Source: Achromobacter xylosoxidans (lineage in GTDB: Bacteria > Pseudomonadota > Gammaproteobacteria > Burkholderiales > Burkholderiaceae_B). Taken from it: a DNA stretch of 64,000 nt. The notes under the pieces were generated by a model, which had not been told where the DNA came from, did not search any database, and worked only from the letters and a program-made list of their open reading frames with translations. Within the stretch, counting starts at the first letter, position 1, and each line of letters starts with the position of its first letter. Where the stretch lies: the NCBI RefSeq assembly GCF_001457475.1, contig NZ_LN831029.1:868001-932000 (forward strand), in the 5' to 3' direction. Below are positions 37,431 to 45,375 of this stretch, piece after piece. A program made the position numbers and the translations under genes.

Positions 37431-38342
37431 CTAGAAAAACCGGTGCGTGTCGTTGCGGATGAAGCGCAGGAACCGGTGCGCGGCATCGGACAAGGGACGC
37501 GAGGCATGCGTCTGGAACTGCAGCTGGCCGGCGTTGAGCAGGGCATCGTTGAGCGGGCGGCAGATGAGCCGGCCGCTTGCCAGGTGATCGGCGGCCGTCA
37601 GGCGGGCGCACAGGGTGATCGCGTCGCCCGTCAGGACATAGTGATAGGCCGCTTCCGGCAGATTGGAGGTGAATGCCGCCGACAGCGTGATGTTGTACAG
37701 GCTGCAGGCCGTGTCCAGGATCTGGCGCAGGGCGCTGCCGCCGTCGGGCAATGCCAGCGGATACGCGGAGAGCTGGGTGAGGTGCAGGGATTCGCAGGCG
37801 GCCAGCGGGTGGTCGGGCCGCATCACGGCGACGATCTCCGCCGGATGCGCGTAGAAGACGGCAATGTCCTTTTCCGCGATGTGGCTATAGGTGACGCCAA
37901 TGTCGGCCTGTGCCGAGCGGACGCTCTCGGAGACCTGGCCGGCGTCCAGGATATGCAGGTTGAAGCGGACCGAGGGGTGCTCGGCCTGGAAAGCGGCGAA
38001 TTTGCGTGGCAGCGCATAGGTGGCAAAGCCGGGAGCGCCGGCGACTTTCACGGTCTGGGTATAGCGGCCGTTCTGGCCGTCGATCTCCGCATAGGTGCGG
38101 GCGGCGTCGGCTTCCACCCGGCGCGCATGATCCGCCAGGATGCGGCCGGCTTCGGTCACCCGCATGCCCTTGGGATGGCGTTCGAACAACTGGTTGTGCA
38201 GGCGTTGTTCCAGGCCGGCGATCTGGCGGCTGACCGCCGAACTGACGACATTGAGCCGCGCGGCGGCGCCATTGACGGATCCTGTGTCGACGACGGCGAG
38301 AAAGTAACGAAGCGCGGTGCTGTCGAATTGGAATCGCTTCAT
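37431..38342 (-). CDS. LysR-family transcriptional regulator
   Basis: A 303-residue LysR regulator: winged helix at about 8-68 (ALRYFLAVVDTGSVNGAAARLNVVSSAVSRQIAGLEQRL) and an effector domain at about 95-290. The start at 38342 (MKRFQFDS) is standard; the frame extends further upstream through GC-rich sequence without start support. Its stop lies 149 bases before the MCP start, same direction. No divergent target gene is present, since the next gene upstream runs the same way 450 bases off; the target is unknown. Confidence 0.92.
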   Translation of the reverse strand: MKRFQFDSTALRYFLAVVDTGSVNGAAARLNVVSSAVSRQIAGLEQRLHNQLFERHPKGMRVTEAGRILADHARRVEADAARTYAEIDGQNGRYTQTVKVAGAPGFATYALPRKFAAFQAEHPSVRFNLHILDAGQVSESVRSAQADIGVTYSHIAEKDIAVFYAHPAEIVAVMRPDHPLAACESLHLTQLSAYPLALPDGGSALRQILDTACSLYNITLSAAFTSNLPEAAYHYVLTGDAITLCARLTAADHLASGRLICRPLNDALLNAGQLQFQTHASRPLSDAAHRFLRFIRNDTHRFF

Positions 38343-38792
38343 TGATATGAGTGCCGTAAATCGCAGTGTCGAGTCCGGGCGGCTGGCAACCGTAAAAGCA
38401 GCGCGCGAGACGGTGGCCCCTGACATACCGGTAAGCAAAGCGTACCGATACCCGTCGGGGGCGGCCGCGCGCCGTGGCGTCTTGTGAACGCCGCGGCCAA
38501 CGGCGTCGGACCACGGAAGCGATGGCGGGTTGCGCGGCCGGCGGGACGGGTGCGCCGTCCGGGGAGCCCGGTGCGCGGGGATGCCAGTCCCGGGGCCTGC
38601 GGGACAGGCGATTGGGCCAGAGGTGGAATTTATTCCAGCAACACCTTTTGCCACAATCGCAAATTTATCAATATTGCATTCTAATTTCGGCAATAAGACG
38701 CTGTGGCTGGAGTTGCGGCCGGGCGCGGGCGGAAGACGAAAAAAAGCGCGCCGGAGGGCGCGCCTGCAAAGTGGACCGTGGCGGAGGGAGGA
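38343..38792. other. 450-base intergenic region upstream of the LysR gene
   Basis: No convincing gene. The left 300 bases are GC-rich. Around 38640-38695 there is a short AT-rich island (containing AAATTTATCAATATTGCA) that may hold a promoter for the LysR gene, although it is about 300 bases from its start. The right end holds the terminator of the fur operon. Confidence 0.6.
38739..38763 (-). terminator. Terminator of the fur-like operon
   Basis: On the minus strand a 7-bp perfect stem (GCGCGCC / GGCGCGC, loop of four) runs into seven T (38745-38739), 30 bases after the stop of the unknown gene. Confidence 0.85.
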
Positions 38793-39212
38793 TCAGTCCA
38801 GCACGAAGCCGCCGGAGCCGGCCTGGCCCAGCAGTTCACGGGCGCATTGCACCGCCTCGTGGGCCGTCGCCACGGCCAGGAACGGCATGCCGAAGGCGCG
38901 CGCCATTTTCTCGCCGCGTTTGCGGATCTTGTCCAGCGCGCCGGCGTCGCGTTCGACGGCGATGAAGGCGCGGCAGCGCGCCTTCAGCCGCGACATGTTG
39001 CTGGTCTGCCATTCGATCATGGCCTTGCGATCGTCGTGGCTGGCTTCGTTGCGCATGTCGGGCACCACCATGACGAAGGTCTGCGGGTTGTTCACCAGCA
39101 TCTCCATCTCGCGGATCCAGCTGGCGGAATAGCCCGCCGGGGCGCTGCCGTGCTTGGCGGTGACGATGGGGAACTGGGATAGGTCGTGGAAGAAAAACTG
39201 GTCGCGGTTCAT
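38793..39212 (-). CDS. Unknown protein coupled to the Fur-family gene
   Basis: A 139-residue soluble protein that I do not recognise. No signal peptide or membrane segment. It has an alternating strand/helix look with a hydrophobic core strand (TFVMVVPDMRNE), a basic helical region (residues about 70-85, SNMSRLKARCRAFIAVERDAGALDKIRKRG) and a C-terminal helix before GGFVLD. Its ATG overlaps the stop of the Fur-family gene by 4 bases (ATGA), so it is translated with it and should share its iron or metal regulation. The operon ends at a clear terminator. A role in metal response is inferred from context only. Confidence 0.8.
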   Translation of the reverse strand: MNRDQFFFHDLSQFPIVTAKHGSAPAGYSASWIREMEMLVNNPQTFVMVVPDMRNEASHDDRKAMIEWQTSNMSRLKARCRAFIAVERDAGALDKIRKRGEKMARAFGMPFLAVATAHEAVQCARELLGQAGSGGFVLD

Positions 39213-39649
39213 TCGAATTCTCCGATGGAAAGGGCGGGACCGCCCTTGTGGCAGCCGCAGCCGCCGTAAAGCACCAGGCTGTAGGAGTCCAGCGCGAAGC
39301 CGCTTTGCCTGGCGATCTTGCGCACCAGTTGCGTCATTGCGCTGTCGCTGGACTCCTGGATCCGGCCGCAATGGCGGCAGACGAGGTGGTCGTGGTGTCC
39401 CTTGTCGTTCAGTTCGTACACGGTGGAGTGCGAGTCGAGCTGAGTACGTTTGAGCAGTCCGGCGTCCTCGAGTTGCGTGATGACGCGATAAACCGTGGCC
39501 AGGCCGATGCTGCTGTGTTCCGAGATGAGGCTGCGGTAGATGTCCGCCGCGCTCAGGTGCTGGTCCGCGTGCTGGTGGAAGATGTCCAGGATCTTCAGGC
39601 GCGGGAAGGTGGCTTTGATGCCGGCCACCCGCAGGCGGGTATGGTCCAT
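39209..39649 (-). CDS. Fur-family transcriptional regulator
   Basis: A 146-residue metalloregulator. Seen: N-terminal winged helix (about 10-80; ATFPRLKILDIFHQHADQHLSAADIYRSLI and IGLATVYRVITQLEDAGLL), HHDHLVCRHC at 85-94 with the His-rich regulatory site and the Cys91/Cys94 zinc pair, and Cys131/Cys133 near the C-terminus (GGCGCHKGG) that can complete the structural zinc site. The motif set is Fur-like rather than Zur- or PerR-like, but the metal sensed is not certain. The start at 39649 (MDHTRL) is used. It is divergent from an AraC regulator over a Fur-box-like site and leads a two-gene operon. Confidence 0.92.
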   Translation of the reverse strand: MDHTRLRVAGIKATFPRLKILDIFHQHADQHLSAADIYRSLISEHSSIGLATVYRVITQLEDAGLLKRTQLDSHSTVYELNDKGHHDHLVCRHCGRIQESSDSAMTQLVRKIARQSGFALDSYSLVLYGGCGCHKGGPALSIGEFE

Positions 39650-39680
39650 GATGATTCTCCATTCCGGGGTTGCTGCCCGA

Positions 39681-39702
39681 ATGATGAGAATGATGTACAT
39701 TT
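39681..39702. promoter_or_regulatory. Fur-box-like site between the Fur-family and AraC genes
   Basis: AATGATGAGAATGATGTA followed by CATT is an array of NATNAT-like hexamers in the 107-base divergent spacer; it matches about 10 of 19 positions of the Fur consensus. It would allow joint iron control of both directions. Confidence 0.45.
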
Positions 39703-39756
39703 TCAAAAAGTCCCGCTAACGGGAACCCGTCAACCTGTAGCTCAAATCTGCCAACC

Positions 39757-40539
39757 ATGTCCGACCTGGTCGTGGTCCACCACGCCATCCCCGATGTCTT
39801 GTTGACGCCCTTCAGCATCCAGCACCCCCGGGCGTCCAAGGGCATCTCCGTGCCCGACCATTCCCACAACGAGGGCATGCTGGTGCTCGTGCATGCGGGT
39901 CTGGTGCTGGTGCAGGCCGGCACCCAGGTCTGGACGGTGCTGCCCGGCAGCCTGGGCTGGATTCCACCTGGGGTGCAGCATGCCGCGCGCTGGTTCGGCG
40001 AGGCGCGCGGTTCGTTCCTGTACGTGCGGGCCGATGCCTGCGCCCGGCTGCCGGATCATTGCCGCTCCTGGCCGTCGTCGCGACTGATCGACGCGTTGAT
40101 CGAGCGCTTCACCACCAGCCAGTCGGGCGAGCTGTCCGACGTCTACCTGGAACAGCTGTTCGACGTGCTGCTGGCCGAGATCACGCAACGCGAGCACGCG
40201 CCGGTGTTGCTGCCGATGCCGCATGATCCGCGCCTGCAGGACCTGGCCAATTCCCTGCTGGGCACGCCCGACGACACCTCCGGCATCGACGAATGGGCGC
40301 AACGGTTGAACATGTCGTCGCGCACCCTGATGCGCCGTTTCCGCCAGGAGACCGGCGTCACGCTGGGCCAATGGCGCCAGCAGGCGCGGCTGTTGCGCGC
40401 GCTGGAAATGCTCTGCCGCGGCGGGTCGGTGACCGAGGCGGCGCTGTCTGTGGGCTACGAAAGCACCAGCGCCTTCATCGGCAGTTTCCGCAGCGCTTTT
40501 GGCATGACGCCCACGCGCTACCTGGCCGGCCGGGAATAG
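39757..40539 (+). CDS. AraC-family transcriptional regulator
   Basis: A 260-residue regulator with an N-terminal cupin-like sensor (about 20-130; PDHSHNEGMLVLVHAGLVLVQ, LPGSLGWIPPGVQHAARW) and a C-terminal double helix-turn-helix (about 165-258; DEWAQRLNMSSRTLMRRFRQETGVTLGQWRQQARLLRALEML then SVTEAALSVGYESTSAFIGSFRSAFGMTPTRYL). The cupin type is common in regulators of small-molecule exporters. It is divergent from the Fur-family operon and probably shares its promoter region. Its target is not adjacent, unless it is the hydrolase gene 200 bases downstream. Confidence 0.93.
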   Translation: MSDLVVVHHAIPDVLLTPFSIQHPRASKGISVPDHSHNEGMLVLVHAGLVLVQAGTQVWTVLPGSLGWIPPGVQHAARWFGEARGSFLYVRADACARLPDHCRSWPSSRLIDALIERFTTSQSGELSDVYLEQLFDVLLAEITQREHAPVLLPMPHDPRLQDLANSLLGTPDDTSGIDEWAQRLNMSSRTLMRRFRQETGVTLGQWRQQARLLRALEMLCRGGSVTEAALSVGYESTSAFIGSFRSAFGMTPTRYLAGRE

Positions 40540-40740
40540 GCCGCCTGCATTTCCCGCCGGCCGCGTCCGGCCGCCGAGCCGGTTGCCCCGGCCACGCCCG
40601 GACGCGGTGGCCGTCCAGCCTTTACGCATCTTCACTTTTTCCCGACAGATTTGCGGATCTTCCCGCGCGCCCCTTGCCTACCATGGCGCCAGGGTAGGAC
40701 AGGTCTTCTCGTCCCGCCCTCCATGCATCAAGGGTGTTCC

Positions 40741-40899
40741 ATGACTTGCCAACCAATCTTCGCTTTCCCGCCGGCCGGGAGCGCCGGCGGCGCCGCGGCG
40801 CCGGCCCCGGTTATCGCCTTCGCCCCCGTCCTGGCGCGCCTGCTGGCCGCCACGCGCAACGCCTGGCAGCTCGACGCCGTGGCCGGGAGCGCGCCGTGA
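40741..40899 (+). CDS. Small 52-residue ORF coupled to the hydrolase gene
   Basis: An Ala/Pro-rich ORF (MTCQPIFAFPPAG ... LLAATRNAWQLDAVAG) of unknown function. AAGGG lies about 7 bases before the ATG, and its TGA overlaps the GTG start of the hydrolase gene in GTGA, which is the arrangement of a translationally coupled leader or small partner protein. It has no clear signal peptide or metal motif. It could also be a chance GC-rich ORF; the overlap and ribosome site raise the odds that it is translated. Confidence 0.4.
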   Translation: MTCQPIFAFPPAGSAGGAAAPAPVIAFAPVLARLLAATRNAWQLDAVAGSAP

Positions 40900-41759
40900 C
40901 GACGCCTCGCACCGGAGCGCTGCTGATCCATGGCCTGGGCGGCACCGAATTCGACATGGGCTCGCTGCACAAGGTGCTGGCGCGCGCGGGAGTGGAAACC
41001 CATGGCGTGACGTTGCCCGGCCACGCCGGCCGGCCCGAGGACCTGCTGGACGTGCGGGTCGAGGACTGGATGGACGTGGTGACGCGCCGCTACCGCGAGT
41101 TGTGCGAGCAGTACGAAGTCGTGCACGTCATCGGCATGTGCCTGGGCGCGCTGCTGGCCGTGGAGCTGTGCAAACGCGAATCGCATACCCGGGGCGCGCT
41201 GGTGTCGCTGTCCGCGCCCGTGTTCCTGGATGGCTGGAGCACGCCGTGGTATCGCGGCCTGCGCTACCTGCTTTACCACGTGCCGGGGGTGCCGCGCCGC
41301 ATCCGGGTCGAGGAAGAAGACCCCTACGGCGTCAAGAGCGAACTGGTGCGGGCCTTCATCAAGGCCGGCTTCGCGCGGGGCGACGGCTTCCATTACCAAT
41401 GGGTGCCGCTGGCCTGCGTGCGCCAGGTCGACCGGTTGCGCGGCATGGTCAAGCGCGGGCTGGAGCAGATGCGCTGCCCGACGCTGGTGATGCACGCGGT
41501 CGAGGACGAGCTGACCAGCCCGCGTTCGGCGCGCCTGCTGGGCGCGCGGATTCCCGGCGCGTCGGTGGTGTTGCTGCAGGACAGTTACCACATGATCTGC
41601 GTGGATCACGAGCGCGAGCGCGTGATGCAGAACGTGCTGGCATTCCTGGGCAAGGATCCGGGCATCGTGCGTGTGCGGCGGCGCGCCGCAGAATCGCGGC
41701 GAACCCGCGGCGCAACCGCGCCGGACGAGGCGCAAGGCCTGCTGGTGGCCGCCCGCTAG
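40896..41759 (+). CDS. Alpha/beta hydrolase with a Cys nucleophile (GxCxG)
   Basis: A 287-residue alpha/beta hydrolase resembling Est30-type carboxylesterases. Seen: oxyanion loop LLIHGLGGTEFDM (about 8-20), nucleophile elbow IGMCLGAL (about residue 82), where the usual Ser is Cys, acid Asp in AVEDELTSP and catalytic His in DSYHMICVDHERERV. A Cys elbow is known in dienelactone hydrolase and PHA synthases. A basic tail of about 30 residues follows the domain. The GTG start at 40896 overlaps the small upstream ORF. Substrate unknown. Confidence 0.87.
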   Translation: MTTPRTGALLIHGLGGTEFDMGSLHKVLARAGVETHGVTLPGHAGRPEDLLDVRVEDWMDVVTRRYRELCEQYEVVHVIGMCLGALLAVELCKRESHTRGALVSLSAPVFLDGWSTPWYRGLRYLLYHVPGVPRRIRVEEEDPYGVKSELVRAFIKAGFARGDGFHYQWVPLACVRQVDRLRGMVKRGLEQMRCPTLVMHAVEDELTSPRSARLLGARIPGASVVLLQDSYHMICVDHERERVMQNVLAFLGKDPGIVRVRRRAAESRRTRGATAPDEAQGLLVAAR

Positions 41760-41801
41760 CGGCGCTTGTCTGCGCAGGGCCGGGACGCCTTGCGCGGGGG
41801 C

Positions 41802-42275
41802 TCAGGCGGCCGCGGGCTGGTCGGGCTGATTGGGATGCGAAGGGCCCTGCGGGTCGTTTTCGGCATCGGGGCGCGGCGGCACTGCCGGCAGGCCCAGGGC
41901 CAGCCTCAGGCGCTGGCAATCGGGGTTGGGCGAGCCGTCGGGCTGCCAGATGTCGAATTCGCGGCAGGGTGTCGGGCGGTTTTCGTAGATGGCGCAATGG
42001 ATGCCCGGCCGGCCCAGTTCGCCGCGCAGCGAGATGCAGCGGCCGCCGCCCATTTCGGTGCCTTTCATGCAGGCGCGCAGCGGGCTCATCTGGGTGACCA
42101 GATCCAGAGGCACCTGGCCGCCATTTTCACCGGCCAGTTCGCCGATATAGAACGACACCCGGAAATGCGAGCAACAGGCGCCGCAGTCCAGGCAGGGATT
42201 GGTGGCGGGGTTGTTGTCGCCGGCCAGCAGGGCGGGCGACATCAGGGTCAGGGCGGCTGTCTCGAGCAGGGACAT
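41802..42275 (-). CDS. YkgJ-family cysteine-cluster protein
   Basis: A 157-residue protein with the cysteine pattern CLDCGACCSHFRVSF (about residues 24-38), CMKG...RCISL, HCAIYENRPTPCREFDIW and a late NPDCQRLR. This is the YkgJ/UPF0153 type, thought to bind zinc or an Fe-S cluster; function is not established. It is divergent from tag with a 218-base spacer in which no strong signal is seen. The start at 42275 (MSLLETAA) is used; the frame is open further upstream. Confidence 0.88.
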   Translation of the reverse strand: MSLLETAALTLMSPALLAGDNNPATNPCLDCGACCSHFRVSFYIGELAGENGGQVPLDLVTQMSPLRACMKGTEMGGGRCISLRGELGRPGIHCAIYENRPTPCREFDIWQPDGSPNPDCQRLRLALGLPAVPPRPDAENDPQGPSHPNQPDQPAAA

Positions 42276-42493
42276 GGCGGAGGATCCGAAAGCCCCGTCC
42301 GGGCCCCGGCATGGACGCAAAACGGGCTTGCATGCCGCAAGCCCGCCAGGCCGATCCGGGACGGCGCGCGGACACGGCCGGCGCGGGATCAGGGTGGGAA
42401 ATAGTAGCTGGATTCGGCTTGCGGCCGCTACGACTTTTTTCGGGGACGTTGCTGCGGTAGCATCGGAAACCCGACAGCCGCCAGGACGCTTCC

Positions 42494-43135
42494 ATGAACG
42501 CCAATTCCGACTTCTCCGACGGCCTTGCCCGCTGCGGCTGGGTCGACACATCCGCCGAATACATGGCGTACCACGATACCGAATGGGGCTTCCCGCAAGG
42601 CGACGACCGCGCCCTGTTCGAGCAATTGTGCCTAGAAGGCTTCCAGTCGGGCCTGAGCTGGCGCACCATCCTGAGCAAGCGCGAGGCGTTCCGCCGCGGC
42701 TTTGCCGGCTTCGATCCGGCCAAGGTCGCGCGCTTCGGCGAAGCGCAGATCCAGGCGCTGCTGGCCGATGCCGGCATCGTGCGCCATCGCGGCAAGATCG
42801 AGGCCGTCATCAACAACGCGCAACGCGCGCTCGAAATGATCGAGCGCGAGGGCTCGCTGGGGGCGTTCCTGTGGCGCTTCGAGGCCCCGGCCGGGGCCTC
42901 GTCCACGCGCGGCGCATCGACCTCGGCGCAATCCGAGGCCTTGTCCAAGGCGCTCAAGAAGCTGGGCTGGAAGTTCGTGGGGCCGACCACCGTCTATGCG
43001 TTCATGCAGTCGGTGGGCATGGTCAACGACCACCATCCCGACTGCCATTGCCACGCTCCGAGTGAGCGGGCCCGCAAGGTGTTCCGGCGGCCGGCCCAGG
43101 CTGCCGCGGACAAGGGCGGGGCCGCCGGCCCGTGA
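42494..43135 (+). CDS. tag: DNA-3-methyladenine glycosylase I
   Basis: Base-excision repair enzyme of 213 residues that removes 3-methyladenine from DNA. Seen: N-terminal RCGWVDTSAEYMAYHDTEWGFPQGDDRALFEQLCLEGFQSGLSW, with the zinc ligands Cys14 and His27, and the C-terminal HHPDCHCH that completes the zinc site. The tail of about 25 residues is Ala/Arg-rich and unlike E. coli Tag (187 residues). It stands alone; no Ada-type regulator is near. Confidence 0.95.
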   Translation: MNANSDFSDGLARCGWVDTSAEYMAYHDTEWGFPQGDDRALFEQLCLEGFQSGLSWRTILSKREAFRRGFAGFDPAKVARFGEAQIQALLADAGIVRHRGKIEAVINNAQRALEMIEREGSLGAFLWRFEAPAGASSTRGASTSAQSEALSKALKKLGWKFVGPTTVYAFMQSVGMVNDHHPDCHCHAPSERARKVFRRPAQAAADKGGAAGP

Positions 43136-43151
43136 TCGGCCGCCGCGTGGC

Positions 43152-45080
43152 TCAGCGCGTGGCAGTCAGCGGCGCGGACGCGGTTTGCGCGGGCGCGGCC
43201 GCGGCGGGGATGCAGTAGCGGCCCTCGCGGTAGGCCCAGCTGGGCCACAGCGCGTGTGCCAGCGCTTCCTCGGCCAGTTCCGGGTCCAGCGCCACCGGCG
43301 CGTAGTCTTCGGGCGCGGTGTAGCGGTATTGCACGGGCGTCTTGTTTGGCGCCATCACCAGCAGGTCGTTTTCCTTCAGGTAGCCATAGGTGTTGTCGTA
43401 CTGCATGATGGCGCGGCCCGGGGTGCTGCGGGTCAGGTCGTGGCCCAGCATGGGGTGCTCGGTGTCGACGCCGATCAGCGACAGCAGCGTCGGCGCCAGG
43501 TCGATCTGGCTGATCAGGCGATCGTCGCGCCGCGCTTCGATACCCGCGCCCAGGATCACCGCCGGTATATGGAAATGGCGCACCGGCACCAGGCTGGCGC
43601 CGAACACGCGCGAGTCATGGTCGGCGGCAATCAGGAATACGGTGTTTTCCCAATACGGCGCGTCCTTGGCGCGCTCGAAGAAGCGGCCCAGCGCCCAGTC
43701 GGCATAGCGCACGGTGTTTTCCACCGTGGCCGGATTGCCGTCGGTCTGGATGCGGCCCGCCGGATATTCCCACGGCGAATGGTTCGACACGCTGAAGGCC
43801 AGGGTGAAGGTGGGCTGGTCGCCATCTTCGCGCAGCAGGCGGTCGAGCTGGTTGAACATGTCCTCGTCCGACGCGCCCCAGGTGCCGACGAAGGCGGGAT
43901 CGACGAAGTCCTCGCGGTCGACGATCTGCTTGAAACCGTTGCCCAGGAAGAAGCCTTTCATGTTGTCGAAGTGCGATTCGCCGCCGTAGATGAAGCGCGA
44001 GTGGTAGCCGTGGCGGCCCAGCAGGTCGGCCAGCGAGAAGAAGCCGCGCTGCGATCGCGGCAGCTTCAGCACCGCCTGCGCCGGAGTCGGCAGGAAACCC
44101 GTCACCACGGCCTCCAGGCCGCGCACGGAGCGCGTGCCGGTGGCGTAGGCGCGGGTGAAGGTCCAGGCCTGGCGCGCCAGCGCGTCCAGTTCGGGCGTCA
44201 GGTCCATGCCGCCCAGGCCGGCGCTGTATTGGGCGCCCAGGCTCTCTTCCAGGATGATGACCAGGTTGAGGGGGCGGGCGGTTTTACGGCTGGCGGGCTG
44301 GCGATGCAGGCTGGGGTGGTCGGCATTGGCCGGCGGGTAAGGCAGGCCGGCTTGCGCCAGCACGCGGCGATGCATGTCGTCGTCGTCCATGCCGCCATAC
44401 ACGGCCGAGGCCGACTTCTCGTTCTTCATGCTGTAGACGGCGTAGAACACGTTGTACAGCGAGTTCAGCGCCAGGGTGTTGAGCATGCCGTCCGAACTGT
44501 AGGCGACCGATGACGGATTGATGGGACGGTGGCCCAGCGTGCCGCGGATCGCCAGGATCACCACGGCCAGGATCGCCAGGCTGGCCAGCGGCATCTGCCA
44601 CCAGGCCAGCGGCGCATCGGGCACGGCGTGGCCGAACAGCTCATACGCGCCCCAGCCGATCAACCCCAGGGCGCCGAAGCCGCCCAGCAGCGCACCCTTG
44701 TAGCCACGCCACAGCATGCCGGAGACTTCGCGCGGGTGCTTCAGGTATTCGACGAACAGCCGGTTGGGACGGGTGTCGTATTCCAGGATGAAAGGCGGCG
44801 TGGCCACCTCGAGGAACGCCATCAGGATGAAAGCCACCAGATACCAGATGCCGGCGGCCGTGGCGGCAAATGGCAAATGCCCGAACCATGGCGACAACAC
44901 CGCCGGCAGCGCCGCCATGACGCCGATCTGGTGGGCGTCGATGCGCAGGCCGCCCAGCAGCAGCGGCAGCAGGCCGCCCGCGTTGCGTACGCGCTGCCAT
45001 TGCCATGCGGCCAGGGCCAGGCGGCTGAGGGTGAGCAGCGCAAAGGCCGCCACCACGAAAATCAAGCTTGAATGCCGCAT
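43152..45080 (-). CDS. LtaS-like sulfatase-fold membrane phosphotransferase
   Basis: A 642-residue inner-membrane protein with five hydrophobic segments in the first 200 residues and a periplasmic sulfatase/alkaline-phosphatase domain (about 265-600). Seen: the metal Glu in VIILEESLG and the probable nucleophile Thr in ATGTRSVRGLEAV, then NHSPWEYP and AADHDSRVFG with metal ligands. The family includes lipoteichoic-acid synthase and OpgB/OpgE-type phosphoglycerol or phosphoethanolamine transferases; in a Gram-negative, transfer of a phospholipid headgroup to a periplasmic glycan is plausible. It is divergent from the AsmA gene over a 295-base spacer. Confidence 0.88.
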   Translation of the reverse strand: MRHSSLIFVVAAFALLTLSRLALAAWQWQRVRNAGGLLPLLLGGLRIDAHQIGVMAALPAVLSPWFGHLPFAATAAGIWYLVAFILMAFLEVATPPFILEYDTRPNRLFVEYLKHPREVSGMLWRGYKGALLGGFGALGLIGWGAYELFGHAVPDAPLAWWQMPLASLAILAVVILAIRGTLGHRPINPSSVAYSSDGMLNTLALNSLYNVFYAVYSMKNEKSASAVYGGMDDDDMHRRVLAQAGLPYPPANADHPSLHRQPASRKTARPLNLVIILEESLGAQYSAGLGGMDLTPELDALARQAWTFTRAYATGTRSVRGLEAVVTGFLPTPAQAVLKLPRSQRGFFSLADLLGRHGYHSRFIYGGESHFDNMKGFFLGNGFKQIVDREDFVDPAFVGTWGASDEDMFNQLDRLLREDGDQPTFTLAFSVSNHSPWEYPAGRIQTDGNPATVENTVRYADWALGRFFERAKDAPYWENTVFLIAADHDSRVFGASLVPVRHFHIPAVILGAGIEARRDDRLISQIDLAPTLLSLIGVDTEHPMLGHDLTRSTPGRAIMQYDNTYGYLKENDLLVMAPNKTPVQYRYTAPEDYAPVALDPELAEEALAHALWPSWAYREGRYCIPAAAAPAQTASAPLTATR

Positions 45081-45375
45081 CGGGCCTCCAGGTAGTGCCG
45101 CGGTTCCGCGCCGAACGCGCGGCGGGTCGATCGCCCCGCGCATTTGAACAGGGCCGGCGTCAAAAATTCGGTATGGATTATTCCTGCCATGCCAGCGAAA
45201 CCTCCGCTTTCGCCCGGCCGCTTTGTAACTTTTGCCGACCGGGCTCTCTATGACATGGAAAAATCCGTACACATTATGGGGCCGGCAAGCTTAACCCGCC
45301 TGGCCGGGCGCGCTACCCTTGAGGGTAAATAGGGCCGGTATCGGCGTTCCGGCGGCAACGGCAAGGATCATAACG

